This document shows, piece after piece, positions 33,344-40,816 of a stretch of DNA of 45,167 nucleotides (its first letter is position 1; every line of letters starts with the position of its first letter). The notes under the pieces are model-generated. The model did no database searches and was not told where the DNA came from. It worked only from the letters and a program-made list of their open reading frames with translations. A program made the position numbers and the translations under genes. The stretch comes from Candidatus Saccharibacteria bacterium UBA5145. GTDB taxonomy: Bacteria; Patescibacteriota; Saccharimonadia; Saccharimonadales; UBA4665. The stretch covers positions 114,496 to 159,662 of the forward strand of contig DHXX01000010.1 in assembly GCA_002413865.1 (NCBI GenBank), in the 5' to 3' direction.

Positions 33344-33427
33344 CATAAGCATTATTATTAGAAAATATATCTTGTAACTGTAAAATTATTATACAGCCAC
33401 TGTTATTTTGGGCCGGTTGAGGGCGCC

Positions 33428-33456
33428 TGGACGTCCATTAACAGATATGGTACGAT
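33428..33456 (+). promoter_or_regulatory. Possible promoter before the broken tRNA-Glu
   Basis: TGGACG at 33428-33433 and TACGAT at 33451-33456 with 17-bp spacing, about 80 nt upstream of the broken tRNA-Glu copy. Confidence 0.35.
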
Positions 33457-33535
33457 ACCCCAAGCCCAGTCTCTATTCCTATCCTAAAATTTGTTAAATG
33501 CCAATTGATAAATGATAAATGGAGCGCAGCGACCA

Positions 33536-33690
33536 GGCCCCTTCGTCTAGCGGTTAGGACATCAGGTTCTCATCCTGATCATTGTCAAATGTGTTATTTG
33601 ACAATGAGTAGCGATGGTAGAATATGAAGCGCAGCGGAATGTTATATCATCATAGCGTTCAGATCGCGGGTTCCCCGAGAGGAGACTAAG
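33536..33690 (+). pseudogene. tRNA-Glu copy interrupted by an 82-nt insertion
   Basis: Positions 33536-33578 are identical to the first 43 nt of the intact tRNA-Glu, through the anticodon stem. An 82-nt insertion follows (33579-33660), opening with a perfect 12-bp hairpin (TCATTGTCAAAT/ATTTGACAATGA around GTGTT) and containing GAAGCGCAGCGGAAT, a near match to the tRNA-flanking element core. Then AGATCGCGGGTTC resumes the tRNA, but the T loop lacks GAAT and the acceptor strand is degenerate. It cannot fold as a tRNA unless processed in an unknown way. Distance between the two copies is 182 bp. Confidence 0.75.
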
Positions 33691-33717
33691 GGTACGGTAT
33701 AATAAAGCAGTAGTGAC

Positions 33718-33793
33718 GGCCCCTTCGTCTAGCGGTTAGGACATCAGGTTCTCATCCTGAAGATCGCGGGTTCGAATCCCGCAGGGGTCACCA
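33718..33793 (+). tRNA. tRNA-Glu(CTC)
   Basis: 76 nt with encoded CCA. The acceptor GGCCCCT pairs with AGGGGTC (one G-U), the D arm contains AGCGGTTAGGA, the anticodon loop is TTCTCAT with anticodon CTC (reads GAG), and the T arm is GCGGG TTCGAAT CCCGC. A consensus TATAAT at 33698-33703 lies 14 nt upstream, so it has its own promoter independent of the broken copy. Confidence 0.95.
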
Positions 33794-33938
33794 AAGTAAA
33801 ATCCCAACCATAGGTTGGGCTTTTACTTTGGTAAGTTCTCTCCAGAGAATTGAACCCGCAGGGTTCGCAAGGAGTGAAGCGCGCAGGAATTTATTCCGAG
33901 CACTGGAGCGACGGAATAGCGAAGCGTCATCCCGCAGG
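33776..33938 (+). mobile_element. Candidate tRNA-flanking mini-element (tRNA-Glu copy)
   Basis: Bounded by a 10-bp direct repeat ATCCCGCAGG at 33776-33785 (tRNA 3' end) and 33929-33938, 153 bp apart. Inside: terminator hairpin, a short form of module 1 (GAACCC 33852-33857, GGGTTC 33861-33866 with only a 3-nt loop), and module 2 GAAGCGCGCAGGAAT...ATTCCGAGCAC at about 33876-33903. GAACCCGC is the exact reverse complement of the tRNA-Glu T-arm start. Shorter and more diverged than the Ser and Leu copies, but same order of parts. Confidence 0.45.
33790..33832 (+). terminator. Terminator hairpin after tRNA-Glu
   Basis: ACCAAAGTAAAA...CCCAACC pairs with GGTTGGG...TTTTACTTTGGT around ATA. It starts within the encoded CCA, the same placement as for tRNA-Ser and tRNA-Leu. 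Confidence 0.85.
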
Positions 33939-34148
33939 TACTACTAAATTAGGTCCTTCCGAGAATCTATCAGCAACCAAACTTACGCCACCCACCCCTG
34001 AATTCACAAAAACCCCACCTGTTTGAGGACGGACCTCCGGGCCTCTGGGGACTAAGGGATCAAGCGCGCCAGAGTTTGCCGCTGCACGGTGGCAACAAAA
34101 TCCAAAACATCAATCCTCCGGACCGTCACAATGCGCTATACTAATGCC
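33939..34148. other. Gap before malic enzyme; no gene seen
   Basis: No gene or clear structure beyond CCTCCGGGCCTCTGGGG-type GC-rich sequence. The malic enzyme -10 box lies at its end. Confidence 0.4.
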
Positions 34149-34149
34149 A
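34137..34149 (+). promoter_or_regulatory. -10 box (TATACT) and leaderless start of malic enzyme
   Basis: TATACT at 34137-34142, in-frame ATG 6 nt further at 34149. The longer frame from 34089 would start upstream of this promoter. Confidence 0.6.
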
Positions 34150-35282
34150 TGGATTACAGCGCCGAAGCCCTCAAACGACACAAAGAACTCAAAGGCAAAA
34201 TTGCCATCGCCCTCAAAGACCCGCTCGATAGCCCCGAAAAGCTGAGCATTTATTACACGCCCGGCGTGGCGGCCGTTAGCAGCTACGTCGCCGAGCACCC
34301 CAATGAAGCCCGCGATTACACTTGGCTCAACAACAGCGTCGCCGTCATCAGCGACGGGACGGCCGTCCTGGGCCTCGGCAACATCGGCCCCTACGGCGCC
34401 CTGCCGGTTATGGAAGGCAAGTGCATGCTTTTTAAGCACTTTGCCGACATCGATGCCGTACCGATCGTGCTCGATGTCCACAGCGCCGATGAAATCGTCG
34501 CCACCGTCAAGGCTCTAGCACCGAGCTTTGGCGGCATCAACCTCGAAGATATCGCCGCCCCCATCTGTTTTGAAGTCGAAGAACGCCTCAAGGCCGAACT
34601 GACCATTCCGGTCATGCACGACGACCAACACGGCACGGCGATTGTGACGCTGGCCGGACTGATCAACGCCACCAAAATCACCGGCCGCCGCCTCCAGGAC
34701 TGCAAGATTGTCTGCGTCGGTGCCGGCGCGGCTGGCACTGCCATCATGAAGTTGCTTTACAAATACGCCCAGCCCGAAATCTTAGCCATCGATAGCCAAG
34801 GCATCGTCAGCCAAGACCGCACCGATCTCAATTCCGAAAAAGCCAAGCTCCTCGAATTCACTAACCCCAACAACGTGTCTGGTTCTCTGGCCGACGCCCT
34901 TAAGGACGCCGACATTTTTATTGGCGTGTCTAAGCCCGGCTTACTGACCGCCGACCTCATCAAAACGATGCACCCCAAGTCGATCGTCTTCGCCATGGCC
35001 AACCCGTTGCCGGAGATAATGCCCGCCGAAGCGCTTAAGGCCGGCGTGGCGGTGATGGCAACCGGTCGCAGTGATTTCCCCAATCAAGTCAACAACGCCC
35101 TGGTATTCCCCGGTGTCTTCCGCGGTGCCCTCGATAACCGCGTCCAGCACATCACCGACCAGCACAAGATTGCCGCCGCCGAAGCGCTGGCTGGCCTAGT
35201 CGAAAACCCCACCCCGGAATCAATCATCCCCAGCGTCCTCGACCCGCGCCTAGTCCCGACTATTTCCAAAGTAATCGTTTAA
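34149..35282 (+). CDS. Malic enzyme (NAD(P)-dependent malate dehydrogenase, decarboxylating)
   Basis: Converts malate to pyruvate and CO2 with NAD(P) reduction. The 377-residue short bacterial form has SIYYTPGVAAVS near residues 33-44, the VISDGTAVLGLGNIG motif near 67-81, the metal-binding HDDQHGTA near 156-163 and the Rossmann VCVGAGAAGTAIM near 188-200. MaeB's C-terminal phosphotransacetylase-like domain is absent, as expected for this length. In an organism with reduced metabolism it may use host-derived malate and supply NADPH alongside the pentose phosphate genes. Confidence 0.94.
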   Translation: MDYSAEALKRHKELKGKIAIALKDPLDSPEKLSIYYTPGVAAVSSYVAEHPNEARDYTWLNNSVAVISDGTAVLGLGNIGPYGALPVMEGKCMLFKHFADIDAVPIVLDVHSADEIVATVKALAPSFGGINLEDIAAPICFEVEERLKAELTIPVMHDDQHGTAIVTLAGLINATKITGRRLQDCKIVCVGAGAAGTAIMKLLYKYAQPEILAIDSQGIVSQDRTDLNSEKAKLLEFTNPNNVSGSLADALKDADIFIGVSKPGLLTADLIKTMHPKSIVFAMANPLPEIMPAEALKAGVAVMATGRSDFPNQVNNALVFPGVFRGALDNRVQHITDQHKIAAAEALAGLVENPTPESIIPSVLDPRLVPTISKVIV

Positions 35283-35468
35283 CTAACCCCCGACGTTTTC
35301 GTAACAGCTACCATTCGGACTACAACTTAGCCGGACGCCCCGAAAAGAGCCAGCCGCCAACCGGGTAACCATAAGCCTGTTGCGTTAATGGGGCTGAGAC
35401 GGGATAATGGGGGCAGGTACTATGCATTTAAATTTATTTGTCGTCGTTAGTGTGGGGTTATCTTAGTT

Positions 35469-36728
35469 ATGGGGTTTTTTGGTAAACGAAACAGGGGCTC
35501 GGGCTCAAGCAAATTGGCCGCCAACCTGCGCGACGAAAAGCAAAAATTTGAGCTTATCGTCAACGCCATCGAAGATGGGGTGATGCTACTCGACGATCAG
35601 GGAGTAATCCAACTATTCAACCCTGGCGCCGCCAAAATTACCGGCTGGAGCAGCGACGAAGCCACCGGTCTAAGCGCCACGGCCGTCATCAAACTCGTCG
35701 ACACCAAAAACCAGCCCTGCGAAGATAGCCAAAACCCTCTCATCCAGATCTTCCAGACCGGTCAATCCATCCGCGTCAATGACACCATTCTGGTGACGCG
35801 CTCCGAAAAACAGTTACCAATCGGCCTCGACATTTCGCCGCTCCTCAGCGAGGACCGCCAAGTCACTGCCGCAGTCGTCGTTTTTCGTGACATCGCCGAT
35901 CAGCGCGCCGAAGAGCAGCGCCGCGCCGACTTTATCAGCACCGCCAGCCATGAGATGCGCACCCCGGTGGCCGCCATCGAAGGCTATTTGGCCTTGGCGC
36001 TTAATCCGAAAGTTACGACCATCGATAACCGTGCCCGCGACTACCTCGAAAAAGCCCACTCCTCGACCCAACACCTTGGTCAACTCTTCCAGGACTTACT
36101 CACCAGCGCCAAGGCCGAAGACGGCCGTCTGAGCAGCCACCCTGTCGTCGTGGAAATGGGTGCCTTTTTGGAGCAGCTCAGTAGCGACCTCAAGTTTGCC
36201 GCCGAGAAGAAAGGCCTGTTTACCGACTTTACCGTTGGATCCAACAGCGTGATCAACGCCAGCCACGAAGCCGGCGGCGAGCGGGTGATTCGACCGCTCT
36301 ACTTCGCCCTCGTCGATGCCGGCCGCTTGCGCGAGGTCGTCACCAACCTGTACGATAACGCCGTCAAGTACACGCCCGAGGGCAAAGTCTCGATGGGACT
36401 GACCGGTGACGCCCAAGTCATTCAGTTCTACGTCCGCGACACCGGGCCCGGCATCCCGCCCGAAGACTTACCGCACCTCTTCCAGAAGTTTTACCGCGTC
36501 GATAACTCGGCGACGCGCACGATTGGCGGCACCGGTCTCGGCCTGTTCATTTGTCGCAAGATTGTCGAGCTCTACAGCGGCCGGATCTGGGTTGAGAGCG
36601 AGCTAGGCAAGGGTAGTAGCTTCTTTATAAACTTCCCGCGTTTAAGCGCCCAGCAAGCCGCCGAGAAGCAAGCCGCCGAAGTTAATTCAACCGAGCTCCA
36701 ACCAATTAACTCTTTAGCGAGTTCATGA
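35469..36728 (+). CDS. Soluble PAS histidine kinase
   Basis: 419 residues with no membrane helix. A PAS domain (about 22-150; IVNAIEDGVMLLDDQGVIQLFNPGA) leads into HisKA with phospho-acceptor His161 in SHEMRTP, then HATPase with NLYDNAVKYTPEG, DTGPGIP, LFQKFYRV and GGTGLGLFICRKI. A TTATCT-type -10 box ends 5 nt before the ATG. The cytosolic location suggests it reads an internal signal or associates with a membrane partner. Cognate response regulator gene follows. Confidence 0.92.
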   Translation: MGFFGKRNRGSGSSKLAANLRDEKQKFELIVNAIEDGVMLLDDQGVIQLFNPGAAKITGWSSDEATGLSATAVIKLVDTKNQPCEDSQNPLIQIFQTGQSIRVNDTILVTRSEKQLPIGLDISPLLSEDRQVTAAVVVFRDIADQRAEEQRRADFISTASHEMRTPVAAIEGYLALALNPKVTTIDNRARDYLEKAHSSTQHLGQLFQDLLTSAKAEDGRLSSHPVVVEMGAFLEQLSSDLKFAAEKKGLFTDFTVGSNSVINASHEAGGERVIRPLYFALVDAGRLREVVTNLYDNAVKYTPEGKVSMGLTGDAQVIQFYVRDTGPGIPPEDLPHLFQKFYRVDNSATRTIGGTGLGLFICRKIVELYSGRIWVESELGKGSSFFINFPRLSAQQAAEKQAAEVNSTELQPINSLASS

Positions 36729-36765
36729 TACAATTAAGTCAAAGCATAAACTAAATAACAGGGGT
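36729..36765 (+). promoter_or_regulatory. Promoter and ribosome site of the response regulator gene
   Basis: TACAAT at 36729-36734 overlaps the end region of the kinase gene, followed by a ~31-nt leader carrying AGGGGT before ATG 36772. The regulator can thus be transcribed apart from the kinase. Confidence 0.5.
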
Positions 36766-36771
36766 AAAAAC

Positions 36772-38034
36772 ATGGCTAAAGTACTGTTAGTCGAAGACGA
36801 CAACAACTTGCGCGAAATCTATGAAGCACGTTTGCAAGCCGAAGGCTACGACATTGTCGCCGCTCACGACGGCGAAGAGGCGTTAGTAGTCGCCAAAAAT
36901 GAGACCCCCGACTTGATCATTTCGGATGTCATGATGCCCAAAATCAGCGGCTTTGAGATGCTCGACATCCTCCGTAACACCGACGGCCTCAAGGACGTCA
37001 AAATCATCATGCTGACTGCCCTTGGCCAGAGCGACGACCAGCAACGCGCCGACCGTTTGGGCGCCAACCGCTACCTGGTGAAGTCTCAGGTTACGCTCGA
37101 AGATATTGTAAAAGTCGCCCAGGAACTTCTCGCCGAAGATAATGCGCCAGCACCGGCCGCTCCAGAACTGACCCCCGTGCCAGCGCCAGTTATCGCCGAG
37201 CCAGCGCCAGCTCAACCCGTCGCCGAGGCGATAACCGTTCAGCCGGAGCCAGTCTTCGCCGCCACACCCGCACCCGAAGTACCCGTAATGACACTCGCCA
37301 CGCCGCCTGCCGACGACCCACTACCGACCGTCGAGCCAGCTACCACCGCGGCAACAAGCCAACCGGGCGCGCTGAACGCTCAACTGACGACCGACGAAGA
37401 AGCCAACGTCGAAGCCCAGATCGAAGACTTCGTCCAAGGGGCCAGCACGGACGCCACGCCCCCTAAAGCCGAAGCAGCCGCTGTACCCCAACCAGTCGTC
37501 GAACCCACCAACCCTGTCACTGCCGAACCGGCAAACAGCCCAATAGCACCGGCACCTACACCCGACCCCGACGTCGTGGCCGCACCCGCACCAGCGCCCC
37601 CCACCGACCAAACCGCTAGCAGCGCTAGCGACGATAAACTCATCACCGACGCTATCGATACCTTTGCCAAGAACACCGCTAGCGAACCAGCTCCACTGGT
37701 CGCGCCGTCACAAGCTCCTGTCCCCGGTAGTAGCCCGACTATCGTCGTGGCGGCGGGCCTGCCCACCCCGCAAGTTCCGGAAACCTCAGGCATACCGATT
37801 GACGGCATCGCCACACCAGAACCCGCCGCGACAGTCGATTCTGACGCCCAAGCCGTCGTCGCCCGCAAAAAGGTCATCGAACCCCTCAACAGCACCGACA
37901 AGCCCGACCTCACCGCGCTACTCGCCCGTGAAGCCGCCAACGAAGCCGCCCCAAACACCGTCATAACCCCCACCGTTCAACCAACGAACCCAAGCCAACC
38001 GCCGACTATCGACCCCAATAGTATCGCTCTGTAG
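36772..38034 (+). CDS. Response regulator with ~300-residue Pro/Ala-rich tail
   Basis: 420 residues. Residues 1-122 are a receiver domain with VEDDNN, phospho-acceptor Asp52 (IISDVMMPK), Thr in MLTALGQ and Lys in YLVKSQV. The rest is low-complexity, rich in Pro, Ala, Thr, Val and acidic residues (PAPVIAEPAPAQPVAEA and similar), with two more charged islands near 205-220 and 355-395. There is no DNA-binding or catalytic domain. The tail is likely disordered; a scaffolding or linker role is inferred. The charged C-terminal island (KKVIEPLNSTDKPDLTALLA) may be a short binding motif. Confidence 0.9.
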   Translation: MAKVLLVEDDNNLREIYEARLQAEGYDIVAAHDGEEALVVAKNETPDLIISDVMMPKISGFEMLDILRNTDGLKDVKIIMLTALGQSDDQQRADRLGANRYLVKSQVTLEDIVKVAQELLAEDNAPAPAAPELTPVPAPVIAEPAPAQPVAEAITVQPEPVFAATPAPEVPVMTLATPPADDPLPTVEPATTAATSQPGALNAQLTTDEEANVEAQIEDFVQGASTDATPPKAEAAAVPQPVVEPTNPVTAEPANSPIAPAPTPDPDVVAAPAPAPPTDQTASSASDDKLITDAIDTFAKNTASEPAPLVAPSQAPVPGSSPTIVVAAGLPTPQVPETSGIPIDGIATPEPAATVDSDAQAVVARKKVIEPLNSTDKPDLTALLAREAANEAAPNTVITPTVQPTNPSQPPTIDPNSIAL

Positions 38035-38048
38035 CCTGGCAGTGGCAT

Positions 38049-38184
38049 AGCCTAATAGTTAGATAGTTTTATAGTGTGGGCTCACGCCGTTGAAAAGTCG
38101 GTATAGGTTGAAAGTTATAAAGTTTATAAAGTGGAAAGTCGGCACGAGCTGCAGTTAACTTTATAACTTTATGAACTTTCTACT
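38049..38184. repeat. Adjacent word palindromes upstream of the pseudouridine synthase gene
   Basis: A half of the ATAGTTAGATAGT family (38049-38078), then a full GAAAGTT-family palindrome (38106-38184) around GGCACGAGCTGCAG. Its right arm ends only 2 nt before the -10 box TATACT. Confidence 0.65.
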
Positions 38185-38185
38185 C

Positions 38186-38198
38186 TATACTTAAAGAA
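38186..38198 (+). promoter_or_regulatory. -10 box (TATACT) and leaderless start
   Basis: TATACT at 38186-38191, ATG 6 nt further at 38198. Any -35 element would have to lie in the palindrome's right arm. Confidence 0.6.
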
Positions 38199-38875
38199 TG
38201 CGCATCAACAAATACATCGCCCTCGCCACCGGCTATAGTCGCCGGGGCGCCGACGAACTCATCGCCGATGGCCGCGTCCGCGTCAACGGGGAAGTGCCCA
38301 GAGCGGGTATTCAGATTAACGACCTCGATGTCGTCCTACTCGACAACCAGCCAATCACGCCGCCCGTCAAGACCGTCACCATCATGCTCAATAAGCCCCC
38401 CGGTTATATCGTTAGCCGCGATGGGCAGGGCAGCCAAACGATTTACGATTTACTACCCGTGGAATACCACGAGCTCAAACCGGTCGGCCGCCTCGATAAA
38501 TATTCGTCCGGTTTGCTATTACTGACCAACGACGGCCAGTTGGCCAACGAGCTAACCCACCCGCGCTACGCCAAGACCAAAATCTACGAAATTGAACTAA
38601 ACAACCCGCTGGCGCCGCTGCACCGCCAAATGATCAGTGAACACGGCATCGCTCTCGAGGACGGCGTCAGTAAACTACCGCTCGAACGCCTGAGCGACGG
38701 CGACGACACCAAGTGGCGCGTCACGATGCACGAAGGCCGCAACCGCCAAATCCGCCGCACCTTTGACAGTCTCGGCTACCACGTCAACCAATTGCGCCGC
38801 ACCCACTTTGGTAGCTATCAGCTGGGAAGCTTGGCGGTCGGTAAATTGCAGGTGCAAACAGGAACTAGTAACTAG
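38198..38875 (+). CDS. Ribosomal pseudouridine synthase, RsuA/RluB family
   Basis: 225 residues: an N-terminal S4 RNA-binding domain (about 1-55; MRINKYIALATGYSRRGADELI) and a pseudouridine synthase domain with catalytic Asp100 in GRLDKYSSGLLLLTND and the MHEGRNRQIRRTF motif near 176-189. These enzymes isomerise specific uridines in 16S or 23S rRNA (RluB acts at 2605). Target site cannot be fixed from sequence. Length is typical. Confidence 0.92.
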   Translation: MRINKYIALATGYSRRGADELIADGRVRVNGEVPRAGIQINDLDVVLLDNQPITPPVKTVTIMLNKPPGYIVSRDGQGSQTIYDLLPVEYHELKPVGRLDKYSSGLLLLTNDGQLANELTHPRYAKTKIYEIELNNPLAPLHRQMISEHGIALEDGVSKLPLERLSDGDDTKWRVTMHEGRNRQIRRTFDSLGYHVNQLRRTHFGSYQLGSLAVGKLQVQTGTSN

Positions 38876-38954
38876 AACTCAAAAACTACAGCTTAATCGA
38901 GCTGGAGTTTCTAAAGTCCTAGACGATATATAATATTGGGAATGACTGGCTAGT

Positions 38955-39185
38955 TTACGACCGGCGGAGGCTAGAAGGAAAGGGAATGACATTGTCCGGT
39001 ACCGTGTCAATCGCGTTGCCGTGCAAAACCAGTTGCGGGAAGAAAACCCTGGTTCGCTCTGCGATAATTTGATCACGGCGATTCTTGATTGCCGCGTCAG
39101 TCATGCCAAGTTCAGGGTCAGGATCATACCCATGACCGTGCAATCTAATGACTTCTCCGAGTGGGCTATCTATGCTGGTTTCCAT
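38955..39185 (-). CDS. Small hypothetical protein with strong promoter
   Basis: 76 residues, acidic to neutral, no membrane helix, no family recognised (METSIDSPLGEVIRLHGHG start, IPFPSSLRRS end). Evidence that it is real: a near-ideal minus-strand promoter, TTGACA (39225-39220), 17-bp spacer, TAGAAT (39202-39197), followed after 11 nt by the ATG. No ribosome site. It is divergent from der and their promoters overlap. Confidence 0.6.
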   Translation of the reverse strand: METSIDSPLGEVIRLHGHGYDPDPELGMTDAAIKNRRDQIIAERTRVFFPQLVLHGNAIDTVPDNVIPFPSSLRRS

Positions 39186-39196
39186 TTATGGAAGTG

Positions 39197-39254
39197 ATTC
39201 TAATACAATTTTTACGTTGTGTCAATAGCCTATATCTGTTATACTAGGTTCTTA
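39197..39254. promoter_or_regulatory. Overlapping divergent promoters (small gene / der)
   Basis: Minus strand: TTGACA-17-TAGAAT at 39225-39197. Plus strand: TATACT at 39240-39245 with a possible TTGTGT -35 at 39217-39222, and the der ATG 8 nt after the -10. The two -35 elements overlap, so the promoters probably compete for polymerase. Confidence 0.6.
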
Positions 39255-40615
39255 TGGCAAAAAAATTACCGATCGTAGCAATTGTTGGCCGGGCCAACGT
39301 GGGCAAGTCCAGCTTGTTCAACGCCATCCTCGATCGTCGCGAGGCCATCGTCGCCCGTGAAGCCGGTACGACGCGCGACAGCATTGCCGCCAAGGCCGAG
39401 TACCAAGACCAGCACTTCTGGTTGGTCGACACCGCCGGCATCAAAGACCCGGAAGACGATTTTGAATTCACCATCCAAGAACAGATCACCCAAGCCGCCG
39501 ATAGCGCCGACGTTATCTGGGTCATGGTCGAAGCCGACGTGCCGATTACTACCGAAGATCGCCGGGTCGCCAAAATGGCGCTGAAGAGCAAAAAGCCCGT
39601 CTTCCTGATTATCAATAAGGTCGACAAGGCCAAACACGCCGACCTAAGCGGCTTTGACCGTCTCGGTATCAAACCAATCATCCGGACCAGTACCACCCAG
39701 TCGACCGGTATAGAACAACTCCTCGGCAGCCTCATCAAAATCGTCCCCAAAGCCACCCTCCAAGAAGACGACGACCGCCTCCACATCGCCATCCTCGGCC
39801 GCCCGAACGTCGGTAAATCAATGCTTTTCAACACCCTCGCCAAAAAGCAGCAGGCAATTGTAGCCGACCGCGCCGGTACCACGCGTGACATCAATCGCGC
39901 CGTCGTGCGCTACGAAGGACGTGAAGTCGAACTCATGGACACCGCCGGCATCCGCCGCAACGGCAAGATTGAAGTCGGTATCGAGCGCTTTAGCGTCATC
40001 CGCGCCCTGAGCGCCATCGAATCGGCCGACGTTTGTATGCTGCTGATGGACGTCAACGAACTAAACGTCCAACTCGACCAGAAAATCGCCGGTATGGTCA
40101 AGGATGCCGGCAAGGGGCTCATCCTGGTCGTCAGCAAGTGGGATGTCGCCGAAGACAAGGACGCCTTCACGCGTGACGCCCTGGCGCCCCAGATTGCCCA
40201 CAATTATGACTTCGTGCCGTGGGCACCGCTGATCTTTACCAGCTCCGTGACCGGCCAGAACGTCACTAAAATTTTTGACTTGGCATTCGATATCGACACC
40301 GAGCGCCACAAACAGATCGCCACCCGCGACCTCAACAAGTGGTTGCGCCTGGCCATCGATGCCCACCCGCCGGCCGGTCTGAAGGGCCGCAGTCCCAAGC
40401 TCAACTACATGGTCCAAGAAACCGATAACCCCACTCCTGCCTTCAAGATTTTTGGCAGCCAGACCAAGTTTGTCCACTGGAGTTACCGCCGCTTTTTGGA
40501 GCGCCGCCTGCGCGATGCTTTTGGCTACACCGGTACGGCGATCCAAATCTGGTTCATTGAAAAGCATATCGCCCACAAGCACGGCAACTCGCCAACCCTC
40601 CCCGAACGGAAGTAG
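39254..40615 (+). CDS. der: Ribosome biogenesis GTPase Der (EngA)
   Basis: 453 residues with two tandem GTPase domains and a C-terminal KH-like domain. The first domain has GRANVGKSS (11-19), DTAG and NKVD; the second has GRPNVGKSM (about 182-190), DTAGIRR and SKWD. Der is needed for 50S subunit maturation. Both G domains look complete. Start is the leaderless ATG. Confidence 0.96.
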   Translation: MAKKLPIVAIVGRANVGKSSLFNAILDRREAIVAREAGTTRDSIAAKAEYQDQHFWLVDTAGIKDPEDDFEFTIQEQITQAADSADVIWVMVEADVPITTEDRRVAKMALKSKKPVFLIINKVDKAKHADLSGFDRLGIKPIIRTSTTQSTGIEQLLGSLIKIVPKATLQEDDDRLHIAILGRPNVGKSMLFNTLAKKQQAIVADRAGTTRDINRAVVRYEGREVELMDTAGIRRNGKIEVGIERFSVIRALSAIESADVCMLLMDVNELNVQLDQKIAGMVKDAGKGLILVVSKWDVAEDKDAFTRDALAPQIAHNYDFVPWAPLIFTSSVTGQNVTKIFDLAFDIDTERHKQIATRDLNKWLRLAIDAHPPAGLKGRSPKLNYMVQETDNPTPAFKIFGSQTKFVHWSYRRFLERRLRDAFGYTGTAIQIWFIEKHIAHKHGNSPTLPERK

Positions 40616-40803
40616 AAAGTTAAAAGTTCATAAAGTTGAAAGTTGGCTCGAACTGCAGCTTAACTTTCGGGTAGTTAGGAATTAGAAAATAGGAAACCGG
40701 AATTAAGGAGTAGCGACCGCAGATCGATCTAATTTCTATTTGCTACTTCCTAGTAACTTAGCTGCGGCTAACTTTATAACTTTCAACTTTATAACTTTCA
40801 ACT
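40614..40803. repeat. Nested word palindrome between der and pth
   Basis: The outer arms are GAAAGTT-family words (40614-40665 and 40762-40803); inside lie TAGGAATTAGAAAATAGG (40675-40692) and its approximate complement CTAATTTCTATTTGCTACTT (40728-40747), around GACCGCAGATCGATC. The nesting order, one word family inside another, mirrors that at 3551. The right arm abuts the pth -10 box. Confidence 0.7.
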
Positions 40804-40816
40804 TATACTTGCCTTA
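40804..40816 (+). promoter_or_regulatory. -10 box (TATACT) and leaderless start of pth
   Basis: TATACT at 40804-40809 and ATG 6 nt further at 40816. Confidence 0.6.

Noticed and set aside
33536..33690. Group I or archaeal-type intron in tRNA-Glu
   Set aside because: The 82-nt insertion is too short for a group I intron, lies after the anticodon stem rather than in the loop, and the 3' half is degenerate, so a pseudogene fits better.
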